Shown here: positions 53,221-61,088 of the stretch, piece after piece
Layout of the letters: the number at the start of each line of letters is the position of its first letter
Position numbering within the stretch: position 1 is the stretch's first letter
DNA from: Clostridiales bacterium CCNA10
Lineage (GTDB): Bacteria > Bacillota > Clostridia > Oscillospirales > Oscillospiraceae
NCBI GenBank assembly: GCA_003573975.1
Contig: AP018533.1
Span: forward strand, 682,001-746,000
Reading direction: 5' to 3'
Length of the DNA: 64,000 bases
Notes under the pieces: model-generated
The model's input: only the letters and a program-made list of their open reading frames with translations
What the model was told of the DNA's origin: nothing
Database searches by the model: none
Translations under genes and position numbers: made by a program

Positions 53221-53361
53221 CACGAACACTTTTTCGCAAAACGGGATTGACACGAAAATCTGTTCTGGCTATAATGGGAGCGTAACACGAAATTCTGTTC
53301 GTGTAAATGTTAACACACGAGCAAAGATTTTGTCAATCGAAAACACGAAAAATTGTTCGTG
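53221..53361. promoter_or_regulatory. Four-copy operator array CACGAA-N6-TTCGTG
   Basis: Palindromes at 53221-53238 (right half TTCGCA), 53251-53268 (right half TTCTGG), 53286-53303 and 53344-53361 (both perfect). Copy two lies inside the spacer of the plus-strand promoter, so binding there should block it. Two weak and two perfect copies suggest graded occupancy by the ImmR-like repressor. Confidence 0.7.
53247..53275 (+). promoter_or_regulatory. Consensus promoter controlled by the operator array
   Basis: TTGACA and TATAAT with a 17-base spacer, i.e. fully consensus, as expected for a promoter that must be held by a repressor. It drives the genes starting at 53391. Confidence 0.8.
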
Positions 53362-53390
53362 AAGCGGGCAGAAAAACGGAGGGTATTGTA

Positions 53391-53648
53391 ATGGAGGTAC
53401 AATGCAGAAAAGAATATGTCTCTGTTAATCTTGATGTAGACCAAAACGGTGTAGTTCACCCCCGGTTCATCCGCTGGGCAAATGGCCGTATCTATCAAAT
53501 TGACCAGCTGAAATACAAATGCAGAGCTGCTTCCTCCAAGGTAAGCGGAGGTGGCATCCGATATACCGTCATAATCCACGGCAAGGAAACCTTCCTGTTC
53601 AGCGAAGGGAACAAGTGGTTCGTGGAAGCAAAGGGGGCAAGTCAATGA
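53391..53648 (+). CDS. Small beta-rich protein of unknown function
   Basis: 85 aa, beta-strand-rich (NLDVDQNGVVHPRFIRWANG; IRYTVIIHGKETFLF; NKWFVEAKG). It resembles small clostridial element proteins with a 'his-W-G' like RFIRWANGRIYQID strand pattern, but I cannot name the family. ATG 53391 is set by GGAGGG 7 bases upstream. First gene under the repressor-controlled promoter; its stop overlaps the next start (ATGA). Confidence 0.65.
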   Translation: MEVQCRKEYVSVNLDVDQNGVVHPRFIRWANGRIYQIDQLKYKCRAASSKVSGGGIRYTVIIHGKETFLFSEGNKWFVEAKGASQ

Positions 53649-54370
53649 TTCTTTCTCACCACCAAATAGAGGATATCGGTGCAGCTGTAATTCAGGACTT
53701 CAACAAGTTCTTCTACTGCGGCAGTGCAGCCCTTGGGGATAAATACGTTCGCGCAACACCCATCGACCAGTTTGCTCGCGACTACCTCGGGCTAAGTGTT
53801 CGATTTGCCCGATTGTCCGTAGATGGGAGTATCTGTGGTCTGACCAGCTATGCCGATGCCGAGTACATCATCGAGGAAATGGGAACAGTTCGCACCATAG
53901 AACTCAAACAAAATCAAATTCTTCTGGACTCCAGCTTTCTTGAGGCCGGCAAGGTCAAGAAACTGTGCGGCAAGCGTCGGTTCACTCTGGCGCATGAGTG
54001 CGCACATCAAATCTTGTTTCAAATGGAGTCCGAGGAGTCCCAGCAAAAATGCCGCGAATCCTATTCGGAGCGGCGGTCCTACTCCCTCCGAGACTTGAAA
54101 AGTAGAGAGGACTGGAACGAGTGGCAGGCCAATGCCTTGGGAGCCGCTCTTCTCATGCCCCAGGCGGAGATAAAGCGGGCCATGTGGCTTTTCGCTCAAT
54201 GTCGGACCCTGATTAGCTATGAAGGGAGGTTTTCATACGGAAGAGATTTCCACGAAGCTGCTGGAGAGGAGCTTGCGAGAAAGCTTGACTCCTACCCAAT
54301 ATGGCATATATCAAGCCTGCATTTTGAATGGGATCAGCTACAAGGCATATGCAGACCGGATGGATGTTAG
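53645..54370 (+). CDS. Second ImmA/IrrE-like metallopeptidase, divergent C-terminus
   Basis: 241 aa. Zinc motif HECAHQILF at about residues 116-124, after a helical N-terminal domain. DWNEWQANALGAALLMPQAEIKRA gives the usual third-ligand region. After about residue 195 the reading is not family-like; it is out of frame with an overlapping HTH-coding stretch (54219-54440). A deletion or frame change seems to have joined this gene to the next. The catalytic part is complete. Confidence 0.65.
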   Translation: MILSHHQIEDIGAAVIQDFNKFFYCGSAALGDKYVRATPIDQFARDYLGLSVRFARLSVDGSICGLTSYADAEYIIEEMGTVRTIELKQNQILLDSSFLEAGKVKKLCGKRRFTLAHECAHQILFQMESEESQQKCRESYSERRSYSLRDLKSREDWNEWQANALGAALLMPQAEIKRAMWLFAQCRTLISYEGRFSYGRDFHEAAGEELARKLDSYPIWHISSLHFEWDQLQGICRPDGC

Positions 54371-54440
54371 CTATCAGAGCGTCCAGAATGCGATCCGCCT
54401 CATTCAGAAAAAAGCAAAAAATATTTTTGGTCGATTGTAA
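54219..54440 (+). CDS. Short HTH (sigma-70 region 4-like) protein
   Basis: About 73 aa; LTPTQYGIYQACILNG and YKAYADRMDVSYQSVQNAIRLIQKKAKN form a helix-turn-helix like that of sigma region 4 or small element regulators. Its true start is uncertain: ATG 54219 lacks a ribosome-binding site, though GGGAGG lies just after it. An IS30-type element has inserted right at its 3' end; without it the protein would end 2 residues earlier at a TGA, so the insertion hardly changes the product. Confidence 0.5.
   Translation: MKGGFHTEEISTKLLERSLRESLTPTQYGIYQACILNGISYKAYADRMDVSYQSVQNAIRLIQKKAKNIFGRL
54416..54430. repeat. Target-site duplication of IS30-type copy 1, left
   Basis: 15-base AT-rich, nearly palindromic sequence AAAAAATATTTTTGG, repeated exactly at 55705-55719 on the other side of the element. 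Confidence 0.7.
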
Positions 54441-55704
54441 AATGAAGTTGGACACCTAAGAAAAAATCCATAGTGATTTTCCCCACATGGTAGAATGAAG
54501 TTTGCACACAACTTCTTCCAAGGGAGGGCAATCACTATGGACTGCCAAGATTATATCACAGAATCGGTAGAACGCAAGAAGGGACAGCACTTACAGCGAG
54601 AGGAACGAGGCGCAATCCAGCATCTCAAGAACGCCGGCTACACGAACAGAGCCATTGCCAGAGCAATCGGATGTTCACCAACCACCGTTGGGAACGAGCT
54701 AAAGCGCGGCACACCGCCCCGAAAGAGCAGCAAGGGCAGGAAACCCGGATACTCGGCAAGGCGTGGAGAAGCGGTCTACAAGGCGAACAGAAAGCGTTCT
54801 CGGAAACCACACCGAATCTGTCACTGCACTCGCTTCATTCGCTGGATAATTGAACAGGTCAAAGAACACAAGTGGTCTTTGGATGCCTGCGTCGGCTATG
54901 CTCGTCTGCACAGGCTGTTTTCAGCAGAGGAGATGGTCTGCACCCACACGCTTTACAATGAGGTCTGGGCAGGCAGCCTTGACTTGTCTGTGACAGAACT
55001 GCCCGAAACCATGAAACGCAAGCAGCACAAGGACTCCAAGCCCCGTGAACACAAGAAGAGCTTCGGCACAGACATTTCTCAGAGGCCTGAGATCGCAGCT
55101 CTGCGCATCGAGGAAGGTCATTGGGAAGGTGACACCGTGGTCGGCAAGAGGGGCGGTAAAGAGGCTGTTGTCCTCTCCCTGTTGGAGAAGAAAACGGAGA
55201 ACTATATTGCCATCCGGATTCCCGGCAAGGATGCAGACTCCGTTCTGAACGCCATGCAGTCACTCAGGGGAGAATTCGGAGACAAGTTCTCACAGGTCTT
55301 CAAGACCATTACCGTGGACAACGGCTCGGAGTTCTCTGCGTTCAGTCAGGTCGAGAACTGGGGCTGTGCAGTCTACTTTGCGCATCCCTACACCCCATGG
55401 GAACGTCCCCAAAACGAACGCCACAACGGGCTGTTTCGAACCTTTGTTCCGAAGGGCGTGTCCATTGAGGCTTTCTCTGCTGAGTATATCTTGGCTGCAG
55501 CTGATGAATTGAACGGACGGCCTCGCAAGAAGCTTGGCTACCGCACCCCGGAGGAACTGTTTGACGAGTTCCTCGACTCTGTTTACGCAGCCGAAGGCTG
55601 CGGCAGCATCGCCCAGGACGGAAGCCAGCGGCTTCCATCCTGACCGTCGCTCTGATTCACTAAGTTCTACCGTGCAGGTGTCCAACTTGCACTTGCAATT
55701 TGCG
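54431..55704 (+). mobile_element. IS30-family insertion sequence, copy 1 (complete)
   Basis: About 1.27 kb with one transposase gene. Imperfect terminal repeats: the left end carries GAAGTTGGACACC and the right end GGTGTCCAACTT, with weaker matching outward. Flanked by an exact 15-base direct repeat. The first 353 bases are identical to copy 2 at 63648. Confidence 0.85.
54537..55643 (+). CDS. IS30-family transposase
   Basis: 368 aa DDE transposase. N-terminal HTH pair (AIQHLKNAGYTNRAIARAIGCS region), then the catalytic triad: Asp in GHWEGDTVVG (about residue 204), Asp in TVDNGSEF (about 262) and Glu in PQNERHNGLFR (about 297). ATG 54537 behind AGGGAGG. A hairpin-free short leader. Intact, so the element is potentially active; two identical copies in the window support recent movement. 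Confidence 0.9.
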   Translation: MDCQDYITESVERKKGQHLQREERGAIQHLKNAGYTNRAIARAIGCSPTTVGNELKRGTPPRKSSKGRKPGYSARRGEAVYKANRKRSRKPHRICHCTRFIRWIIEQVKEHKWSLDACVGYARLHRLFSAEEMVCTHTLYNEVWAGSLDLSVTELPETMKRKQHKDSKPREHKKSFGTDISQRPEIAALRIEEGHWEGDTVVGKRGGKEAVVLSLLEKKTENYIAIRIPGKDADSVLNAMQSLRGEFGDKFSQVFKTITVDNGSEFSAFSQVENWGCAVYFAHPYTPWERPQNERHNGLFRTFVPKGVSIEAFSAEYILAAADELNGRPRKKLGYRTPEELFDEFLDSVYAAEGCGSIAQDGSQRLPS

Positions 55705-55719
55705 AAAAAATATTTTTGG
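55705..55719. repeat. Target-site duplication of IS30-type copy 1, right
   Basis: Exact repeat of 54416-54430. Confidence 0.7.
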
Positions 55720-56277
55720 CTGATGGTTGTGGTTTGCTGCAAATATGTCCGTTGTAAAGTGAAGGGGCCTTAAGACGCCTTCATTGAACCTTTTCAACTG
55801 AATATCCGGCAGCTAAATAACATCAGCGATGAGCGAGCGATGTGGACGGTGCGCGATGACCACCTGTAGAAGACAAAAAGGAAATGCTTTTCTTTTTCTC
55901 CTATCAATGACGGCCAATAAGGTGCCCAGCGGGTCCTCCGATCCAAAAGCAGGCATGGCAGCCTGTTTCGCCAAGACCTCATCTGCCTATAATGGTACCC
56001 CTGTCCAGCCACAGTCTCAAGCAATGGGGACAGCTCGGAGAGATCCTCGGAGGGGTTAGATTCCCGGAGTGCGGCGTCCGCCGCAGTTTAGCTGTCCGCC
56101 CAAGCCTGGGGAAGTAGTGTCGAATACAGGCAACAAAAAGACATTTAATAGTCTTGATATCAGAAGCAATGGGGATCGCCCATCATGTAGTAGGAAAGCC
56201 GAGGCTTCCACAACCAAAGCGGGTGACCCCTATTTTTGTGGTATCAATTCATATTCATCATTGGGAGGGATCGCACC
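55720..56277. other. Non-coding or decayed stretch between IS30 and the SHOCT gene
   Basis: About 560 bases. Several short frames exist on both strands but none has both a ribosome-binding site and a recognisable product. The last 20 bases hold GGGAGG for the next gene. I see no RNA gene in it. Confidence 0.4.
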
Positions 56278-56436
56278 ATGATCACTATGTCGCAGACCAA
56301 GAGTGCCAATTATCTGTTTATCGTAGCCGTGCTGAAGTCGATGCGAGAAGGTGGCGTGATTACTCTGGCCGAGTACGAGCGAGCAAAGCGCTACTACCAG
56401 AAACTCACCGGCTCCGATCTCGTCATCGCAGATTAA
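56278..56436 (+). CDS. SHOCT-domain-like small protein of the recombinase module
   Basis: 52 aa; core LKSMREGGVITLAEYERAKRYY is a SHOCT-like short helical hairpin. GGGAGGG lies about 9 bases before the ATG at 56278. Such small proteins are often found directly upstream of serine recombinase clusters in Clostridia, which suggests a role as recombinase accessory or directionality factor; that is inference. Confidence 0.6.
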   Translation: MITMSQTKSANYLFIVAVLKSMREGGVITLAEYERAKRYYQKLTGSDLVIAD

Positions 56437-56573
56437 GAGGTTAGAGTCAAACCGCCCAAAATGATGCAAACAAGGCATCGTGTCATGTTGACTATGTAGA
56501 TTTTGACATTCCAACGGTTCTTTCAATAGACTTTGTCTTGTCGTTGAATATAATGTTGCTTGAGCCGGAAAAG

Positions 56574-56602
56574 TGGATTGTACCAAAATGTAGTACAATC
56601 CA
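56574..56602 (+). repeat. Dyad-symmetric site S2, candidate recombination site
   Basis: Perfect 10-base arms TGGATTGTAC and GTACAATCCA around CAAAATGTA. Nearly the same as S1 at 38632-38660. It ends 28 bases before the first recombinase start codon, a usual place for an att site of a large serine recombinase, but could also be an operator for the recombinase genes. Confidence 0.55.
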
Positions 56603-56630
56603 AAATTCAGCCAGAAAGGGGATTCTGCTG

Positions 56631-58172
56631 ATGCCGCAGGTCAAACTCATCTCGCCCATCACCAGGCAGGAAATCCGCAAAGTTCGAGTCGCCGCCTATT
56701 GCCGGGTATCTTCCAATTCGGCTGATTAGCAGAACTCCTACACCAACCAGATTCGGGTCTATACCAGCCTCATTCAGAGAAAAAAAGGGTGGGAGCTGGT
56801 GGAGATATTCGCTGACGAAGGGCTGTCTGGCATGAACGCACAGAACCGCACCGAATTCCAGCGAATGATCAAGATGTGCGAACAGCACCAAATCGACCTG
56901 ATCGTCACCAAATCCGTCTCCCGCTTCGCCCGAAACGCCAAGGAGTCTCTGGAATATGTCCGGAAGCTGAAATTGCTCGGCGTGGGGGTGCAGTTTGAGA
57001 AAGAGGGAATCTACACTCTGGCCCTCGGAGATGAGATGCTGCTCAATACCTTCTCTGCCATCGCACAGGAGGAGTCTAAGGCAATTTCCCAGAACCAGCG
57101 GCTTTCCATCGTGAAGCGGATGCAGTCTGGGGAATATGTGGACAGCAACGCTCCTTACGGCTTCCGGCTGGTGGATAAGGCGCTGGTGGTCTATGAACCG
57201 GAGGCGGCCATCGTCCGCATGATGTTCGAAAACTACCTGAGCGGCCAGTCTACATCGGAGATCGCCCGGGATCTCAACAGCCGCGGCATCAAAACCAAAA
57301 CCGGGAAATCCACCTGGCGCTCCACCAAGGTGGCATACATCCTTGGAAATGAGCGGTATTGCGGCGATTGCAAATATCAGAAAACCTACCGCGACACCAC
57401 AGTCCCCTTCAAACAGTTCCGAAATCGAGGTCAGGAGGATATGTTCTACGCCTCCATGACCCACGCTCCTCTTATTGACCGAGATACCTTTGACAAGGTC
57501 CAGCTCCTCTTGAAAAAGCGTCAGGATGTCTTTGGGAAATCCACAACGCAAAATATCTACCCTCTTACGAGCCGCATTCAGTGTTCTGAGTGCGGCTCGT
57601 ATTTTCGCAGGAGGCAGGTTTCCGGGGCAGTAAAGTGGGGATGCTCCAAACACATTCAGGATCGTACCCAGTGCAGCTCAAACTACTACAGCGAGGAGAG
57701 AATCTACGATGCCTTCGTCGCCATGGTCAATAAGCTTCGGTTTTCTGAATACGACATCATGGGTCAGACGCTACTCCGTCTGGAATCCGCCGAGCTAAAG
57801 CGAAAGCAGAAAAACACGGCCGCAAGGGAGCTCAGCCGGAACATTGCAGATCTGAACGCCAAGTTGGTGATGGTGGAGCAGCTCCATGCAAAGGGATACC
57901 TCAAAGATGAGGTCCACAAAGCTCAGGTGCGGGAGATTAACGACCAACTGCGCCAGCTCAAGCGGGAGCGCCAATGTGAATTCTCCTCGGGCATTACCCA
58001 TATGATAGAGGAACTGACGCGGCTGAAAAAGCTGCTGGAAGAGCTCGAGGAACCACTGGACCGCTTCGATGAGAAGCTGTTTACTGAGATCGTTCAGGCC
58101 ATCAGTATCAGCCGCCGAGATGAAATGACAGTCACCCTCATCGGCGGGCTGAGATTCACTGAAATGCTCTGA
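56631..58172 (+). pseudogene. Large serine recombinase 1 of the triplet, in-frame TAG
   Basis: 514-codon frame interrupted only by TAG at 56727-56729, codon 33. Catalytic Ser in VAAYCRVSSNSAD lies just before it. The paralogues in this window (recombinase 3 and the 42-kb recombinase) have Gln at the matching position (EEQLTSY, DEQLNS), so CAG to TAG is likely. Downstream are intact catalytic residues (TKSVSRFARNAKES), recombinase domain, zinc ribbon (CSECGSYFRRR) and coiled coil. Without read-through, an internal start downstream would yield a protein lacking the nucleophile. Start ATG 56631 behind AAAGGGG. Confidence 0.8.
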
Positions 58173-58189
58173 CAGAGAGGAAACTCGCC

Positions 58190-59095
58190 ATGAAAAAGAT
58201 ACGCTATATCCCATACGGTTACACCATGAGAAATGGGAGGACAGTCATCGCACAGGATGAAGCTGCGGTCATCCGTGAGATATTCAGCGCCTACATCAAC
58301 GGCGCATCCCTCCAAAGTATTGCCGAGCTGCTGACTGAGAGGAAGATCCCCTACAGTGAGAGAACGGATGTGTGGGATAAAGCTCGTATCGCACGAATCA
58401 TCGGAAACGCCAAATACATTGGCGATGGGGAATATGACCCGATCATTGAGGAAGAGCAGTATGAGGAAGCGGCTGCCGTGAAAACAGCCCGCCAGCGGAA
58501 CACCTTCGAGAAAAATCTGGAGGGGCTCGACCTGCTTCGGGATTTGGTCCGATGTGCGGAGTGCGGCGCTCCTATGCGGCGAAGGGTGAGCAGCAAGCAC
58601 CGGATTCGCGAGAGTTGGGATTGCACCGATCCTGATTGCGGTCAGCGCATCCGGATCTCCGATACACACCTATTGGAAAAGGTGACAATCCTGATGAACC
58701 GCATCATCGCCAATAGCTATCTGCTCATCCCCCGCCCCAAAAAGCGAAAAGAGCTGTCGGCGGAAGCCCAGCGGATCAACCGGGAAATTGATGCCGAGCT
58801 GGAGCGGGATGACCCCAGCGATGCACTGATTATCGTCAAAACAATCGAAATGGCAGAGCGGCTCTATGCTGAGAGCGATACCCATCTGCAGATCGCCGCA
58901 TCCATCGCCCGAAAGCGGGTAAGTCTGATGACTCCCCAGGAGGAATTCAGCCCGGCTTACTTTTGTGACATCGCCGCCTACCTGACGCTTGGCAGCGGAG
59001 GAAAGGTGATCCTACATACCAAGACCGATGTCGAGATCGGAGATGAGGAAAATGAATGTAACCAAGATACCCAAGAAAACAATATCGGTTATTGA
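58190..59095 (+). CDS. Recombinase 2 of the triplet: lacks the catalytic domain
   Basis: 301 aa consisting only of the recombinase DNA-binding domain (about residues 5-105: PYGYTMRNGRTVIAQDEA, IIGNAKYIGDGEY), a zinc ribbon (CAECGAPMRRR, then CTDPDCG, about 120-150) and a helical tail. The resolvase domain with nucleophile Ser and Arg cluster is absent, and no deleted remnant precedes it; it starts 17 bases after recombinase 1 with GAGAGG. Probably a DNA-binding subunit working with the other two. Its 3' end overlaps recombinase 3 by 44 bases. Confidence 0.8.
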   Translation: MKKIRYIPYGYTMRNGRTVIAQDEAAVIREIFSAYINGASLQSIAELLTERKIPYSERTDVWDKARIARIIGNAKYIGDGEYDPIIEEEQYEEAAAVKTARQRNTFEKNLEGLDLLRDLVRCAECGAPMRRRVSSKHRIRESWDCTDPDCGQRIRISDTHLLEKVTILMNRIIANSYLLIPRPKKRKELSAEAQRINREIDAELERDDPSDALIIVKTIEMAERLYAESDTHLQIAASIARKRVSLMTPQEEFSPAYFCDIAAYLTLGSGGKVILHTKTDVEIGDEENECNQDTQENNIGY

Positions 59096-60695
59096 GCCAA
59101 AACGCTCTCTGATCGTCAACAGGGAGCAGTATCATCAGCGGCGGGTTGCTGCCTACTGCCGGGTATCCACCGACAGCGAGGAGCAGCTCACATCCTATAC
59201 CAACCAGAAAAAGGTATATACCGAGATGATTGCCGCTAAGCCCGAATGGGAGTTCGCCGGACTCTACGCAGATGAGGGCATCTCCGGGACACGTGCAGAT
59301 AAGCGTCCCCAGTTCCAGAAGATGATCAACGACTGCTTGTCTGGGAAAATCGACTATATCATCACGAAATCCGTTTCCCGCTTCGCCCGTAATACAGTGG
59401 ACTGCCTGGACCATGTCCGAATGCTCAGGGCAAGAGGGATTGGCATCTACTTCGAGGAGCAAAATATAGACACACTGCAAATCGACAGCGAACTCTATCT
59501 GGTCATCTACGCAGGGTTTGCACAGTCCGAATCCGAAAGCATCAGCAAGAATGTCACCTGGACTTTTCGTAAGCGATTTCAGGAGGGCAAGCCCATATTC
59601 AACTATAAGTGCCTCCTGGGATACCGCAAGGGTGCAGACGGAGAACCGGAGATCGTCCCGGAGGAGGCATCCATCGTGGAGAGGATCTTCAATATGTACC
59701 TGTCAGGTGAAACCATCAACCGGATCTCAACTAAACTCAGAGAAGAAAATCTCCAGATACCAGGAAAACGATTTTCATTCTCTGCGAGTATGATTAAGGG
59801 TATTCTCCGGAATGAACGATACTGTGGGGACAGCATCCTTCAAAAGACGGTCACAATTGACTGTATTGGCAAGGTTCGCCGCAAAAACACGGGTGAGGCA
59901 CCCATGTACTATGTACAGAATAGCCATGTTGGTATCATCAGCCGAGAGCTCTTTCACAAAACGCAGGAAGAACTCGCCAGGCGGATGAGCCGGGAGCCAA
60001 ATTCCACCAAAACGGCTACCACAGCCACCGGAAAATACTCCCGGTACGCACTATCCAATGTGATGATCTGCGCCGAATGCGGAAGTCGATATAAGCGCGT
60101 GACCTGGACATCCCGAGGAAAAAAGCGAGTTGTCTGGCGCTGCATCAGCCGCTTAGACTATGGAAAGCGCTACTGCAAAACCTCGCTCACGGTAGATGAG
60201 ACCGCCCTCCACGCCGCTATTGTTCGGGCAATCAACCGATTCAACGAGGAAGACGAGTCCACTTATATGGCACTCATGCGGGCAACCATTGGTGAAGCAA
60301 TCGGTCTAACCGGAGGCACAGATGAGATCGACCTGCTCCGGCGGAAAATAGATGGGCTGAATCGGAAAATGGTATCTCTTATCAATGAGAGCGTGGAAAG
60401 CGGAGAGGGTATCGAGAGTCACGAAGCTGAATTCAAAGAACTTTCCAATACCATTGAACTCCTGCAAGGACGGATTCAGAAACTCGAAGAAGCACTTGCT
60501 TCCGATCAGGTGAATGACAGCCGAATCCTTCAACTACAGCAGATCATCGCCGACCGAGCATCCAAAAAGATGGAGTACGACGATACCATCGTCCACCAAA
60601 TGATTGAGTGTGTGAAGGTGTATCCCGACGGGAGACTGGACATTATCTTCGGAGGAGGGTATCTCATCGAAGAATGCCTGGAAAAAGAACGTTGA
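59052..60695 (+). CDS. Large serine recombinase 3 of the triplet
   Basis: 547 aa, complete. Resolvase domain about residues 30-180: VAAYCRVSTDSEEQLTSY with nucleophile Ser, ADEGISGTRADKR and TKSVSRFARNTVDC. Recombinase domain about 200-300 (YRKGADGEPEIVPEEASIV, LRNERYCGDS), zinc ribbon CAECGSRYKRV with later CISR, and a coiled coil (about 410-490). ATG 59052 is preferred (GGAG 9 bases upstream); two in-frame ATG codons lie within the preceding 24 bases. Translationally coupled to recombinase 2. Confidence 0.88.
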   Translation: MNVTKIPKKTISVIEPKRSLIVNREQYHQRRVAAYCRVSTDSEEQLTSYTNQKKVYTEMIAAKPEWEFAGLYADEGISGTRADKRPQFQKMINDCLSGKIDYIITKSVSRFARNTVDCLDHVRMLRARGIGIYFEEQNIDTLQIDSELYLVIYAGFAQSESESISKNVTWTFRKRFQEGKPIFNYKCLLGYRKGADGEPEIVPEEASIVERIFNMYLSGETINRISTKLREENLQIPGKRFSFSASMIKGILRNERYCGDSILQKTVTIDCIGKVRRKNTGEAPMYYVQNSHVGIISRELFHKTQEELARRMSREPNSTKTATTATGKYSRYALSNVMICAECGSRYKRVTWTSRGKKRVVWRCISRLDYGKRYCKTSLTVDETALHAAIVRAINRFNEEDESTYMALMRATIGEAIGLTGGTDEIDLLRRKIDGLNRKMVSLINESVESGEGIESHEAEFKELSNTIELLQGRIQKLEEALASDQVNDSRILQLQQIIADRASKKMEYDDTIVHQMIECVKVYPDGRLDIIFGGGYLIEECLEKER

Positions 60696-60710
60696 TAACT
60701 TCAAATATAA

Positions 60711-60739
60711 TTGACATAATCACCAAAATAATATAGTAT
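60711..60739 (+). promoter_or_regulatory. Promoter for hipBA
   Basis: TTGACA and TAGTAT with a 17-base spacer, in very AT-rich DNA 25 bases upstream of the hipB-like gene. HipB proteins normally repress their own operon from such a region. Confidence 0.65.
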
Positions 60740-60764
60740 AACTTATGTTAGGAGGCGATTATGC

Positions 60765-61085
60765 ATGGCAAAAAAAGCTGCGGTCATCATGCCGCAAACA
60801 CGGGAGACCCTGGCACAGATGGGTGAGCAGATCCGCCTGGCCCGCCTGCGTAGGAAGTTAAGCCTGGAATTGGTAGCAGAGCGTGCCGGGATCAGCCGAG
60901 CCACTCTTATATCCATTGAGAAAGGCACCCCTACGGTATCCATCGGCTCCTATGCCGCTGTGTTGCACGCATTAAACAATATGGACGGCGACCTGCTGCT
61001 TATTGCAAAAGATGATGAATTCGGCAGGAAACTGCAAGATCTGGCGCTGCCCACCAGACGGCGGGCGCCCAAGAAAGGAGAGTAG
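60765..61085 (+). CDS. HipB-like antitoxin (XRE HTH)
   Basis: 106 aa. HTH at about residues 20-75 (IRLARLRRKLSLELVAERAGISR then SIEKG), basic C-terminal tail. It lies 3 bases before a HipA-like kinase gene, the standard antitoxin-toxin order; HipB binds HipA and represses the operon. AGGAGG lies 10 bases before ATG 60765; an ATG four bases earlier is out of frame. Confidence 0.85.
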   Translation: MAKKAAVIMPQTRETLAQMGEQIRLARLRRKLSLELVAERAGISRATLISIEKGTPTVSIGSYAAVLHALNNMDGDLLLIAKDDEFGRKLQDLALPTRRRAPKKGE

Positions 61086-61088
61086 CCC

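Noticed and set aside
55829..56059. Short open frames on both strands in the gap after IS30 copy 1
   Set aside because: None has a ribosome-binding site or recognisable product.
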